Program-made: the position numbers and the translations under genes
In this document: one piece after another, positions 1-8,862 of the stretch
How the letters are laid out: every line of letters starts with the position of its first letter
Position numbering within the stretch: the first letter of the stretch is position 1
The notes under the pieces: generated by a model
Databases searched by the model: none
The model's input: only the letters and a program-made list of their open reading frames with translations
Told to the model about the DNA's origin: nothing
NCBI RefSeq assembly: GCF_016899955.1
Contig: NZ_JACJJL010000007.1
Coordinates: 1 to 64,000 of the forward strand
Source: Marseilla massiliensis
Lineage (GTDB): Bacteria; Bacteroidota; Bacteroidia; Bacteroidales; Bacteroidaceae
Length of the DNA: 64,000 nt
Direction: 5' to 3'

Positions 1-19
1 AGATGTGTATAAGAGACAG
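1..19 (+). other. Nextera transposase mosaic end (adapter remnant)
   Basis: The first 19 bases read AGATGTGTATAAGAGACAG, identical to the Tn5/Nextera mosaic end used in library preparation. It is not genomic sequence. It shows that the window starts at a contig edge and that neighbouring genes of the pectin locus may be missing. Confidence 0.96.
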
Positions 20-68
20 GCCTTGGGGGTGGTGGGTAATGATTGTTTACATGGCAACAGGCGTGCTG

Positions 69-178
69 CCAACAGGCTTCGGCGGGTGTGCCGAATGGCC
101 TGTTCCGTCATGCCGTCCGGGCCGTTTTGGCCCCCGGCGGGGGCTGTTTTGCAGGGTCAAACGGCCCGTGGCGGCAAG
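69..178 (+). repeat. 22-bp tandem array A (five degenerate units)
   Basis: Five consecutive 22-bp units start at 69, 91, 113, 135 and 157. They are poorly conserved but keep the frame of a GGCC-GTTTTG-like core; the best units are at 113 and 157. The array lies in the 248 bases between the adapter and the end of the lyase gene, where no gene is seen. It belongs to the same family as the arrays near 7.2, 10.9, 17.2, 23.2, 30.3 and 38.9 kb. Confidence 0.7.
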
Positions 179-267
179 TGGTTGGGCGTCAGCGGGTTGC
201 GGGAAATGGCCGCCTTGCCGGCCAACGGCGAAAGATTTTTACACCTCCGGCATCCCTCCCGTCAGTT

Positions 268-1662
268 TCACAGGCTGTTGATGTATGCCTCGAGCATGGT
301 GTAGCCGTCGGCGCCGGTAGTGTTGCGGTCGGCCGGGTCGTAGGGGTCGAGACCGCGTCCGGCCTCCCATGCGTCGGGCATGCCGTCGTGGTCGGAGTCG
401 GTTGGGGCAGGTAGCGACCTGAGCGTGGGCCATCCGCCCGCATCTTCAGGCGTGTCGATGATGCCGGAAGGTTGCGACGGGTCTTTCATCCGCTTTCGGG
501 CCTTGTATGCCTTGCCCTCTACCGATGCCTTCCCGCTGCGGGCCTCGTCGACTATGCGCGTGTCGACGGCGTCGCGCCTGGGCAGCGTGGCCCCGGCTCC
601 GGCCAGCACCGAGATGTAGGCCCGGGCGGCCGTCTCCTGCCTTATGGGCATTGCCGGCCACGGTTGGCCGAGCCTCACATGCTCGATGTCGACGTCGCCG
701 CCGGTCGGTTGCATGCCGCCGTTCCAGTTGTCGCGGCTCACGCTGTCGCAGCCCTCGACAATGTTGTCGGCCACATACCATTTGCCGTAGTTGTCGGCAC
801 TGCCCCTGAACGACGGCCCGGCTATCCTGCAGGCTGTACGCCCGGGCTGTGTGGCCGGGCCGGGCTTGTAGTAGTTGGCCACCATGTTGACCGTAAACGA
901 GCCGAATGTGTTCTTTATCTCCGGGTGGTCTTTCTCGCCTCCATAGCAGCTGTTGTACCCCCAGTTGTATATTACGTTGTTTCTGTAGTCGTTGTATCCC
1001 GCCCCCGAGGCGAAGCGCGGGTTGCGGCTGGAGTGGCAGGCTATCAGGTTGTGGTGGTATGTGGCGTAGTTGTTGCCCCAGATGCCTCCGAATCCGTGGT
1101 TGCCCTTTATGTGGTTTGATGCAAATAGGCTCTCGCTGATGATGCACCACTGTATTGTCACGTTCTCGCACATGTATATCGACATGGTCTCGTCGATGCT
1201 CCAGCTGGCCGAAATGTGGTCGAGTATTATGTTTTTGTGCCCCCGGCAGCTGATGGCGTCGGCGTCCTGGCCGCTCCTGTCGCCCAGCCTTACGCGCAGG
1301 TGGCGTATTATCACTTCGTCGGCCGATATGTTTAGTGGGTAGTCTTTTATGCAGATGCCGTCGCCGGGCGCCGTTTGTCCGGCTATGGTTATGTAGGGGT
1401 TGTTGATGGTCAGCGGCTTCTTCAGCTCTATTGTGCCCGATACGCGGAACACAACCGTGCGTGGCCCCTTGGCGTTTACGGCCTGGCGCAGGCTTCCTTT
1501 GCCCGAGTCGTTGAGGTTGGTCACTTCATAAACGTCGCCACCCCGGCCCCCAACGGTATACATTCCGTAGCCTTCGGCAGTGGGGAATGCGGGCAGCCTG
1601 GCAGCCGTGGCGTTAGTAGCAAGCAGGGCAATGGCTGCAGTTGCCGTCAGAGTCTTTTTCAT
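268..1662 (-). CDS. Secreted pectate lyase, polysaccharide lyase family 1
   Basis: 464 residues with a signal peptide (MKKTLTATAAIALLATNATA, cleavage near residue 20). The mature protein has the PL1 parallel beta-helix features: a VTNLNDSGKGSLRQAV start, a TIAGQTAPG turn, and a RNPRFASGAGYNDYRNNVIYNWG segment typical of Bacteroidetes pectate lyases. Family members cleave de-esterified homogalacturonan by beta-elimination using calcium. The last 45 residues hold a DSDHDGMPDAWE acidic motif like thrombospondin type-3 calcium repeats. It lies 97 bp downstream of the large GH28 gene on the same strand, so the two are probably cotranscribed. The substrate is inferred from family and neighbour only. 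Confidence 0.88.
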   Translation of the reverse strand: MKKTLTATAAIALLATNATAARLPAFPTAEGYGMYTVGGRGGDVYEVTNLNDSGKGSLRQAVNAKGPRTVVFRVSGTIELKKPLTINNPYITIAGQTAPGDGICIKDYPLNISADEVIIRHLRVRLGDRSGQDADAISCRGHKNIILDHISASWSIDETMSIYMCENVTIQWCIISESLFASNHIKGNHGFGGIWGNNYATYHHNLIACHSSRNPRFASGAGYNDYRNNVIYNWGYNSCYGGEKDHPEIKNTFGSFTVNMVANYYKPGPATQPGRTACRIAGPSFRGSADNYGKWYVADNIVEGCDSVSRDNWNGGMQPTGGDVDIEHVRLGQPWPAMPIRQETAARAYISVLAGAGATLPRRDAVDTRIVDEARSGKASVEGKAYKARKRMKDPSQPSGIIDTPEDAGGWPTLRSLPAPTDSDHDGMPDAWEAGRGLDPYDPADRNTTGADGYTMLEAYINSL

Positions 1663-1759
1663 AATGGTGTCATTTTGTGGTTAATAGTGTCCTTGTTGAA
1701 ACGGAAAAGCCTCGCAAGGGCAGCGTTGGCGTGCACTTGCGAGGCTTGAGGTGTGTTGC

Positions 1760-4700
1760 TCATTGCATGCGTTGGAACCCTTCCCAGCGTACGTTCCACT
1801 TGCCGTCCTTGGGGAATCCTGGGTTGCTGGGCTCGGCGCAGCCGTCCCACCCGGCGCACATCATGGCCACGGCGGCGAGCAGCGAGCCGTTGCCGGGCAT
1901 GTATAGGCGCAGCCGCTTGGGCTCCTGGAAGTTGTGGCCGCTTACGAGGTAGGTGTTCTTTCCCTTGTCTATGAGCAGTGCCTCGAGTGCTGTCTCGGGC
2001 CGGCCGAGGCGGGCGGCGGTCATGGCTATCATGCCGTAGTCCCATCCCCATGTGGTGGGCCAGTTCCAGTTTTGCATCACCCAGTCGAGCGTCTTGGCCA
2101 TCTTTGCCTTGTCATACAGGGCGGGGTAGTAGGGCAGCAGGCCGCAGGCGCCGAGCACGGCGGGGTGGTCGGAGCGCGACTTCAGGGCGAAATCTTCGGC
2201 CGAAACCTGCTTGCGGCCGGCTTGCTCGGCGGCCACGAAGGGGTCGAACTCGGTCGACTTGGCCTTTGAGTCAAACTCGGCGAGCGGCACTCCGGCTGCA
2301 TAGATGTCGCCATTCTCGGCCAGCGGGGCCATGCGGCTTATTATGTCGTCCCACTCGGCGTTGCGCTCCAGGCCCTGGCGCTCGCGCCACTGCTGGGCAA
2401 CGGTGAGCCCGTAGACCCAGTAGGCCTGCTCGAACGGGTGGTGGTAAGAGAAGTCTTTCGACATAGACTCTTGCATGGCCGTCTGCCCGAAGAGCTTGAT
2501 TGTGCCGCCCTTTGGCGCGCAGGCCTTCGCCCAGTCAGCCATGAACTCGGCCGTCTCGGCCACATACTTGCCGTATTTGTCGAGCGTTGCCTTCGAGGGA
2601 TTGGCCCGATACATCTCCTCGGCGAGGTAGATGTAGTGCGGTTGCTGCCATGTGAGGAACGAACCCGTGTTCGACGGGGCTTCGCCGGCCCAGGGGTCGG
2701 TCATCTTCATCCACCGCGCGCCCTTGAATCCCTGGCGCTCTGCTATCTTCTTGGCCATCGGATAGGCCACTTCGTTGTACCAGTCGAGCATGGGGGCAAT
2801 GGTCTTCGGGCGGTTCCACAGGGCAAAGTCGACCGTGTGCCACCATGTCATCTCGAGATGAGGGCGGCCGAACCATGAGTTGTAGGTGAGCCCGGTCTCC
2901 TGCGGCGGCGTGGCGTTGGCACAGTTGATTTGCGTGAGGTACTGTGACAGAACCACGCGGCGCTCCAGCTCCTTGGCCCTCGGGTCGGTGCAGGCCGAGA
3001 AGTCTGCCATGGCGCCGCCGTTCCAGAAGCGTGGCCAACTCTTCATCACCGCCTTGATGGCTTGGTCGTATGAGTATGAGGTGCTGCGCTTCTTGGGCAT
3101 TGATGCAGAGTATTCGGCGCAGAAGGTGAGCACGTCGTCGGTGGTGGTGAGGGTGAAGCTGTGGGGTGCCGTCTCCTTGAGAGTGGCGTTGCCTTCCCAT
3201 TCAAGGCTCACGTAATACTTCGTCTCGTCTACCGTCCGCTCTATCGTTGCGCTGTGGTCGCCCGTCGACACGATGGCCGAACGGTGCAGGTCGGGCTTCG
3301 ACCAGTCGGCGGCCGCGTCGGCATGCTTGCCTGTCGGGTAGGCGAAATTGAATGTGACGGAGGCGCGTCCGTCCTTGAGCATGTTGCTCTTGATGCGCGA
3401 GAAGATGGCGTCGCGGTCTTGGTAGCATGATGTAGACACCTCCACCAGGGTGCTGTCGGCAGTGAACCGCGAGTTGACGGTGCCGTCCCAAAGGGCCAGT
3501 TCCTGGCGTATGCCGCCCAGCTGGGCCAGTTCAATCTTCTTGCCGGCCTTGTCTTTCAGCTCAAGGCCAACTATGCCGAGGTTCAGGCGGTGGGGGTTGA
3601 TGCGGAAAAAGTCGGTCGCATCCTTGTTGCGACCGGCCTTTTTGTATTCCACTGCGTATGTTTCTTCATGTCCGTGACCCAGGTCGAAGGCCTTCTCCGT
3701 CTCGCTCTTGGTCACCGACTTGTCGTTTTTGAACGAGTGCCATCCCCAGTCCGACATGGTGGTCAGCGGCACTCCGCCCTCGTAGAAGTCCGGGTAGCTC
3801 TGCAGTCCGGTAACGTCTACCGTTGCTGCAATGTGGCCGTTGCCCACCGAGAGCGACGCCAGCGAGTCGGGACGGGTGACGATTGGGTTGTTGCGCGTCA
3901 CCACTGCTTGGCGGTCTATGGCCTCTGTGGAGTTGTCGGTGTTGTATCCCAGCGCTTCCATCTCGAGCGAAGCCCAGATGAACGGGCCCACTCCCTTGGC
4001 GTCGTTGTCGCGCACCGGCTCAGAGAGATAGTAGTCGTAAGAGCCGTCGCGGCGCAGGTTGGGCTTCTTCACATACTTGGCTATGGTGGGGCTCGTGCCC
4101 GGGCCGAGGCCGGCCACGGCGCAACAGTTGGTCAGCGAGATAGTGCTGTCGGGGTTGACCTTGATGAAGTTGTTGATGATTCCGCGGTAAGCGCGTATTC
4201 CCGCGTCGCGGTATTTGGCTCCGAGGTAGCCTTTTCGGTATGCCTTGAGCAGCGAGTAGGCAAACATGGTCGAGCATGTCGACTCGAGATAGTTGCCTTC
4301 GCGCCCCGGGCTGTCCATCACCTGATACCACACCCCGGTCTTCTTGTCTTGCCATTTTATCACGGCATCGAGGTCTTTCTTGAGCAAGTCGATGACCTCC
4401 GGGCGGCGTTCGTAGTCTTCGGGAAGCACGTCGAGCAGTTCGATGAGCGCCATGGTATACCATCCCTGGGCCCGTCCCCAGCAGTGCTGCGACAGTCCTG
4501 TGGTCTTGTCGGCCCAGAACATCTCGCGCGTTTCGTCCCATGCGTGGCGGTTGAGGCCCGTCTTCGGGTCGAGCGTACGGTCGTAAGTCTTCTTTATCTG
4601 GTCTACGGCGTCGTCGTAAATCTTGCGCGCCTTCTTGTCGCTGAGCAGCATCTTGGCGGTCATCGCGTGGAAAGGCAGGCCCATGAATATGCCGTCGAGC

Positions 4701-6499
4701 CACACCTGGTAGGCGTAGATGGCCTTGTGCCAGTATACGCCTTCGTTGGTGCGGGGCTGGTCTTTCATCTGCTTCATGAGCGTCTCGATGGCCTTCAGGT
4801 TCTTTTTCTCGGGATAGAGCTCATACATGCGTGCCACGAAATGGCCCGTGCGGATGTTGTCGAGGTTGTAGTCTTTCAGCTTGTAGCCCCGTATCTCGCC
4901 CTTGTCGTTTATCATCGTGTCGGTGTAGAGCTTGCAATAGTCTTTTATTTCCTCGCCTCCGTACTTGAGATACGTGTCGAGCATGGCCTCGAGCTCGATG
5001 CCCATGACATAGCTCCACTTAGGTTTCTTTGAGAAGTCGAGCAGGTATGACTGCGGCACGCGCTTCATCTCGGAGGCAGTCATCCACTGGCTGTAGTTCT
5101 TGTATGGCTTTTCCTGAAGCACAAGTCCGCCGTTTATATATAGGTTGTCGAAGTTGATGTTGCGCGTAAGGCCCTTTATTGTGTTGCCTTCTGCCACTCC
5201 GTTGAACTTGCAGTCCTTCACATTGATGTCGTAAACGTTGACGCACGTGTCCAGCGCGATTATTTGCACGCCGTACTTGCTCTTTTGGCACGTCACGTTT
5301 TCAAGGTTTATGTTGCGCACCGTAGGCAGGAACCCGCGGCAGCAAATCTCGTTGTGCTCATAGTCGAGGTTGATTTTGAGCACCGACTCGCCGCATTGCC
5401 CCACGGTGATGTTGCGTGCATAGATGTTCTCCACTATGCCTCCGCGGCACGTGTTGGTCTTGATGCGTATCACGCGGTCGAGGTTCGGGCTGTCCATTAT
5501 GTTGTTTTCGGCAAACACGTTGCGGCATCCGCCGGATATCTCGCTGCCTATCACCACGCCGCCGTGGCCGTTTTGCATCTCGCAGTTGCGCACAATGATG
5601 TTCTGGCTCGGGCGGTTCCACAGGCGCCCGTCGTTGTTTCGGCCGCTCTTGATGGCTATGCAGTCGTCGCCGGTGTTGAAGAAGCAGTTTTCTATCAGCA
5701 CGCCGTCGCACGACTCGGGGTCGCATCCGTCGCCGTTGGGGCCATCGTTGTTGATGTGCACGCCGCGTACGGTGATGTTTTTCGACAGCAACGGGTGAAT
5801 CACCCAGAACGGAGAGCGCAGCAGAGTGACGTTTTCTATGAGTATGCCGTCGCACTGGTTGAAGTTTATCAGCTGCGGGCGCAGGCCGTCTTCAGGCCCG
5901 AAGCGGCGCTCGTTCATGTCGACACCGTCTTCCGCCATCTTCAGCAACCGGGCGCGGCTGCCGTTGCGCTGGCTTATCACACCTTCCTTCCAGCCGTAGT
6001 GGGTAGCACCGCACCACTTCCACCACGTCTCGTTTGTGCCGCCGCCGTCGATGGTTCCTTCGCCGGTGATGGCCACGTCGGTAGCCTTGTATGCGTAGAT
6101 GCAGGGTGAAAGGTTCCAGCAGTCAAGGCCTTCCCAGCGCGTGGGCACGATGGGATAAAGCTCCGGTTGGAATGCGAACAGGAGCGTGGCGCCTTTTTCT
6201 ACGACGAGGTTGACATGGCTTTTCATGGTGATGGCGCCTGTGTTGTATGTGCCTGCAGGTACTACAACCCTGCCACCGCCAGCTTTCGAGCATTCGGCTA
6301 TGGCCTTGTTTATGGCCTTTTGGTTGGATGCTGCCGATGCTTCGGGGCTGGCGCCGTACTTTGTTATCAGGAAATCACGGTCGGCAAACTTCGGTTGCCT
6401 GATGCTTTGTTCTATCTGCTTATACTGCGTGTCCCATCCGTCGGCCATAAGGGCTGCGGGGAATAGCAGGCAGAGGAGCAATAAATGTAAGTATTTCAT
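1760..6499 (-). CDS. Three-domain pectinase: GH28 polygalacturonase, GH105 unsaturated glycuronyl hydrolase, and a C-terminal six-hairpin domain
   Basis: 1579 residues with a signal peptide (about 1-19). Residues 45-470 form a GH28 beta-helix with its acid set intact: NNDGPNGDGCDP near 250, GDDCIAIKSG near 277, GHGG near 311 and RIK at 345-347. Residues 490-855 match GH105: WLDGIFMG near 601 and the RAQGW motif near 676-680. GH105 enzymes remove the unsaturated sugar left by lyases. Residues 865-1579 look like an (alpha/alpha)6 glycosidase with an N-terminal beta-sandwich (SLASLSVGNGHIAA, WWHTVDFALWNRP, WGWDYGMIA), closest in style to the GH65/GH95 clan; I cannot assign a family. With the PL1 gene it suggests pectin or rhamnogalacturonan breakdown outside the cytoplasm. 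A fusion of three catalytic-type domains is unusual. Confidence 0.9.
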   Translation of the reverse strand: MKYLHLLLLCLLFPAALMADGWDTQYKQIEQSIRQPKFADRDFLITKYGASPEASAASNQKAINKAIAECSKAGGGRVVVPAGTYNTGAITMKSHVNLVVEKGATLLFAFQPELYPIVPTRWEGLDCWNLSPCIYAYKATDVAITGEGTIDGGGTNETWWKWCGATHYGWKEGVISQRNGSRARLLKMAEDGVDMNERRFGPEDGLRPQLINFNQCDGILIENVTLLRSPFWVIHPLLSKNITVRGVHINNDGPNGDGCDPESCDGVLIENCFFNTGDDCIAIKSGRNNDGRLWNRPSQNIIVRNCEMQNGHGGVVIGSEISGGCRNVFAENNIMDSPNLDRVIRIKTNTCRGGIVENIYARNITVGQCGESVLKINLDYEHNEICCRGFLPTVRNINLENVTCQKSKYGVQIIALDTCVNVYDINVKDCKFNGVAEGNTIKGLTRNINFDNLYINGGLVLQEKPYKNYSQWMTASEMKRVPQSYLLDFSKKPKWSYVMGIELEAMLDTYLKYGGEEIKDYCKLYTDTMINDKGEIRGYKLKDYNLDNIRTGHFVARMYELYPEKKNLKAIETLMKQMKDQPRTNEGVYWHKAIYAYQVWLDGIFMGLPFHAMTAKMLLSDKKARKIYDDAVDQIKKTYDRTLDPKTGLNRHAWDETREMFWADKTTGLSQHCWGRAQGWYTMALIELLDVLPEDYERRPEVIDLLKKDLDAVIKWQDKKTGVWYQVMDSPGREGNYLESTCSTMFAYSLLKAYRKGYLGAKYRDAGIRAYRGIINNFIKVNPDSTISLTNCCAVAGLGPGTSPTIAKYVKKPNLRRDGSYDYYLSEPVRDNDAKGVGPFIWASLEMEALGYNTDNSTEAIDRQAVVTRNNPIVTRPDSLASLSVGNGHIAATVDVTGLQSYPDFYEGGVPLTTMSDWGWHSFKNDKSVTKSETEKAFDLGHGHEETYAVEYKKAGRNKDATDFFRINPHRLNLGIVGLELKDKAGKKIELAQLGGIRQELALWDGTVNSRFTADSTLVEVSTSCYQDRDAIFSRIKSNMLKDGRASVTFNFAYPTGKHADAAADWSKPDLHRSAIVSTGDHSATIERTVDETKYYVSLEWEGNATLKETAPHSFTLTTTDDVLTFCAEYSASMPKKRSTSYSYDQAIKAVMKSWPRFWNGGAMADFSACTDPRAKELERRVVLSQYLTQINCANATPPQETGLTYNSWFGRPHLEMTWWHTVDFALWNRPKTIAPMLDWYNEVAYPMAKKIAERQGFKGARWMKMTDPWAGEAPSNTGSFLTWQQPHYIYLAEEMYRANPSKATLDKYGKYVAETAEFMADWAKACAPKGGTIKLFGQTAMQESMSKDFSYHHPFEQAYWVYGLTVAQQWRERQGLERNAEWDDIISRMAPLAENGDIYAAGVPLAEFDSKAKSTEFDPFVAAEQAGRKQVSAEDFALKSRSDHPAVLGACGLLPYYPALYDKAKMAKTLDWVMQNWNWPTTWGWDYGMIAMTAARLGRPETALEALLIDKGKNTYLVSGHNFQEPKRLRLYMPGNGSLLAAVAMMCAGWDGCAEPSNPGFPKDGKWNVRWEGFQRMQ

Positions 6500-6540
6500 A
6501 AATCGTTTTTATATAGTTTCTGAAATGTTATGGCTTCTAA

Positions 6541-6573
6541 AAACAGACCATATCTTCACAGACGTGGTCTGTT
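6541..6573 (-). promoter_or_regulatory. Terminator-like hairpin with an overlapping alternative hairpin in the GH28 leader
   Basis: Read on the minus strand, AACAGACCA (6573-6565) pairs with TGGTCTGTT (6550-6542) and is followed by a T run (6543-6539), as in an intrinsic terminator. Part of the 5' arm can instead form ACAGAC-CAC-GTCTGT (6572-6558), which would break the first hairpin. The element lies in the roughly 190-nt leader, about 40 nt before the start codon. This could be a conditional terminator. No ligand or leader peptide was recognised. Confidence 0.5.
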
Positions 6574-6696
6574 ACATTACTACTAAACAATGAGGGAATG
6601 CTATTATTAACCCTTTATCACTAACGTCTTTAATTTATTATATAGATTTCTATGGTAAAATAGGTTGGTACTTTAGTTTTGGTTATGTTCCTGATG

Positions 6697-6704
6697 CAAA
6701 GGTA
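6697..6704 (-). promoter_or_regulatory. Promoter -7 element of the pectinase gene
   Basis: TACCTTTG on the minus strand matches the Bacteroidetes -7 consensus TAnnTTTG. No clear TTG sits about 20 bp upstream, so the promoter may be weak or activator-dependent. It predicts a leader of about 190 nt, long enough to hold the hairpins at 6541-6573. Confidence 0.55.
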
Positions 6705-6796
6705 CAAAATATTTTTTATGGCGGCGGATAAATTGAAATGTTTTGTTAGGACATTTTAATAAAAACGGGGGAATATTGTTTCTGCAGATGTGTTTG

Positions 6797-6833
6797 ATGG
6801 TGGAAAATCCGTTAAAATACGATTTTCCACCAT
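6797..6833. repeat. 13-bp perfect inverted repeat upstream of the pectinase promoter
   Basis: ATGGTGGAAAATC (6797-6809) and GATTTTCCACCAT (6821-6833) are perfect inverted repeats with an 11-bp spacer. Neither strand has a T run after it, so it is a poor terminator. It lies about 100 bp upstream of the -7 element, where an activator could bind. The rest of 6500-7185 holds only the promoter and leader hairpins, with no gene. Confidence 0.5.
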
Positions 6834-7185
6834 AAATATGGCTGTATTTTCGATTTTTTGAGGCTCAGAAAGGCCGTTTGGTGGTGATTGACGGCCGTGT
6901 GGCTGACGTTGTGCGGCTGTGTTGATTTTGCCAATGTCCAACCCCGTGCAGTCGTTATGGCGTCTTGTGCCGGTTGCGGTTTGCGCTTCATGCAGCCACG
7001 GCGCCAGCCTCGCCCCGCCGCATTCCATGCTTCGGCTTGGCCTTGGCTCGGCCCGATGCGCCTTCGGCTGTGGCGGTGGAATAAATGTCCGCTAATATGA
7101 TTAAGCCGGTTCTGGCCGAGGTGGGCGGCCGGGGCCTGCTACGCCCTATGGCATCTTTCATAATGCGCTCATTGTCAGCCATATG

Positions 7186-7273
7186 CCAAACAGGCCATAC
7201 GGCACTGCCGAACGGCCCGTTTTGTGTTGCGAAAACGCCCGTTTTGCAGTGCCGTATGGCCCGTTTGGCATTC
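7186..7273 (+). repeat. 22-bp tandem array B (four units)
   Basis: Four 22-bp units start exactly at 7186, 7208, 7230 and 7252. The middle two read ..ACGGCCCGTTTTGTG.. and ..ACGCCCGTTTTGCAG... The array lies in the 3' region downstream of trpA, antisense to that transcript. No gene is seen between 7274 and trpA. Confidence 0.8.
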
Positions 7274-7372
7274 CCGCCGGTGCGGCGCACTGTGGGTGGC
7301 GGGCATTTTTTGCGCATCGATTGCCGTTGCGTGCCACTTCTGCCGGTGCAGGTGCCACGCTCGCCACGGTGC

Positions 7373-8149
7373 TCACCGCCAGAGGGCGGCGAACAGTTTG
7401 TCGAGCGCCTCGTCGGCATTGGCGCTGTCGTTGAGCAGGCTTACAAACTTGCTGCCTATGATGGCCCCGGCCGAATAGGCCTGTGCGCTTTCGAGTGTCT
7501 GGCGGTTCGACACACCGAAGCCAATCATCCTCGGGTTGTGCAGATGCATGTCGTCTATGCGGCGGAAGTATTCCAGCCGCTTGTCGTCGAACAGTTGTTG
7601 CGCCCCTGTGGTGGCCGCCGACGACACCATGTATATGAATCCGTCGGTGTGGTCGTCGATGAAGCGTATGCGTTCGTCGCTTGTCTCGGGCGTGATGAGC
7701 ATTATTATCCTTATGTTGTGCCTGTCGGCCACAGGCTTCACCGTCTCCATGTAGTCTTTGAACGGCAGATCGGGTATGATGGCGCCGTCCACCCCGCATT
7801 CAGCGCAGCTCTCGCAGAACCTCCCGATGCCGTATTGCAATATCGGGTTGAGGTAGCCCATGAGAATCACCGGCATGGTTATCTCGTCTTTGACGGCCTT
7901 GAGTTGCCCGAAGAGCTTGGCCAGCGTCATGCCGTTGCGCAGCGCTTTCGTGGCGGCGTCTTGTATTGCAGGCCCGTCGGCCATGGGGTCGCTGAACGGT
8001 ATTCCGATTTCCACCATGTCGATGCCATGGCGTTGCATTGCCCTGAGAGTGTCGGCCGTATTGTCTGGCGCAGGGCATCCGGCGCAGAAGTAGAGTGAGA
8101 GCAGTTTCCTGTTTCCGGCCTTGCTGAATAGTTCGTTGATTCTGTTCAT
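7373..8149 (-). CDS. trpA: Tryptophan synthase alpha chain
   Basis: 258 residues, the normal length. The alpha subunit splits indole-3-glycerol phosphate to indole, which passes to the beta subunit. The catalytic region MVEIGIPFSDPMADGPAIQ holds the expected Glu and Asp. The phosphate-binding glycine loops follow (GAIIGSKFV near the C-terminus). The start ATG overlaps the trpF stop (ATGA, 8149-8146), and ACAAGAC sits directly before it, as before trpE and trpD. It is the last gene of the trp operon, and nothing else follows on this strand for 0.9 kb. Confidence 0.97.
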   Translation of the reverse strand: MNRINELFSKAGNRKLLSLYFCAGCPAPDNTADTLRAMQRHGIDMVEIGIPFSDPMADGPAIQDAATKALRNGMTLAKLFGQLKAVKDEITMPVILMGYLNPILQYGIGRFCESCAECGVDGAIIPDLPFKDYMETVKPVADRHNIRIIMLITPETSDERIRFIDDHTDGFIYMVSSAATTGAQQLFDDKRLEYFRRIDDMHLHNPRMIGFGVSNRQTLESAQAYSAGAIIGSKFVSLLNDSANADEALDKLFAALWR

Positions 8150-8862
8150 GTCTTGTTTTGTTTTAGTCTTTGTGTCTGTGTTGTCGTTTTGGCGCTGCGC
8201 AGCCTGCCTATGAACCGCCCTATCAGTGCGGCGTCTTTCACGGCGGGGGCCGTCTCGAAGCGCGAATTGATGTCAATGCCGGCCATCATCGGGTGGCACA
8301 AGCCGGCTATGCGGTCGGCGTCGTCGGGCCCTATGCCGCCGCTGAGCAGGAATGGCAGGCTGCCGTCGTAGCTGTCCAGGGCCGTCCAGTCAAACTGCCT
8401 GCCGCTTCCGCCTGCCGTCGGGCACTTGGTGTCGAAGAGCATGAAGTCGGCACAGTCGGCATAGGCGGCCCATCCCTGCAGGTCGGAGGCGCTTGCCACG
8501 TGCAACGCCTTTATGAGCCTGACCCCATGGAGCGACCCGGCGCGGAGCGAGCACCGCAGGCTTTGCATGGCGGCCGGGCTTTCGTTGCCGTGCAACTGTA
8601 TCAGGTCGAGCCCATGGCGGGCGGCCTGCATTGATATGTAATCGTTGTCGGCGTCGACGAAGACGCCCACTTTCATTATGCCCGGCGGCACGTCTATCGC
8701 TACGGCGGCGCCGGGGTGAGCATCCGTAGCGGTGTCCGGCCGGCCCACAAAGCGCGGAGACGAGGGGTGGAAAATAAGCCCGATCCAGTCGGCTCCCGCT
8801 GCCGCCACCTCGCTGATGTTGTGCGGATTCCTCATGCCGCAAACCTTTACTGTCAGCTGCAT
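8146..8862 (-). CDS. trpF: Phosphoribosylanthranilate isomerase
   Basis: 238 residues. It converts phosphoribosylanthranilate to the enol ribulose form (CdRP). The start MQLTVKVCGMRNPHNI carries the KVCGMR signature with the catalytic Cys; LFDTKCP carries the catalytic Asp; LSGGIGPDD is the phosphate loop. I chose the ATG at 8862, which gives the family's N-terminus; the open frame continues upstream inside trpC. It overlaps the end of trpC by 10 bp and the start of trpA by 4 bp, so translation is probably coupled. Confidence 0.95.
   Translation of the reverse strand: MQLTVKVCGMRNPHNISEVAAAGADWIGLIFHPSSPRFVGRPDTATDAHPGAAVAIDVPPGIMKVGVFVDADNDYISMQAARHGLDLIQLHGNESPAAMQSLRCSLRAGSLHGVRLIKALHVASASDLQGWAAYADCADFMLFDTKCPTAGGSGRQFDWTALDSYDGSLPFLLSGGIGPDDADRIAGLCHPMMAGIDINSRFETAPAVKDAALIGRFIGRLRSAKTTTQTQRLKQNKT

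Noticed and set aside
3590..5032. 480-codon open frame on the plus strand
   Set aside because: It lies wholly antisense to the GH28/GH105 region, has no domain, and reflects GC-rich codon structure of the real gene.
7186..7273. Repeat arrays as CRISPR
   Set aside because: Units are 22 bp with no distinct spacers between constant repeats, and no cas genes are present.
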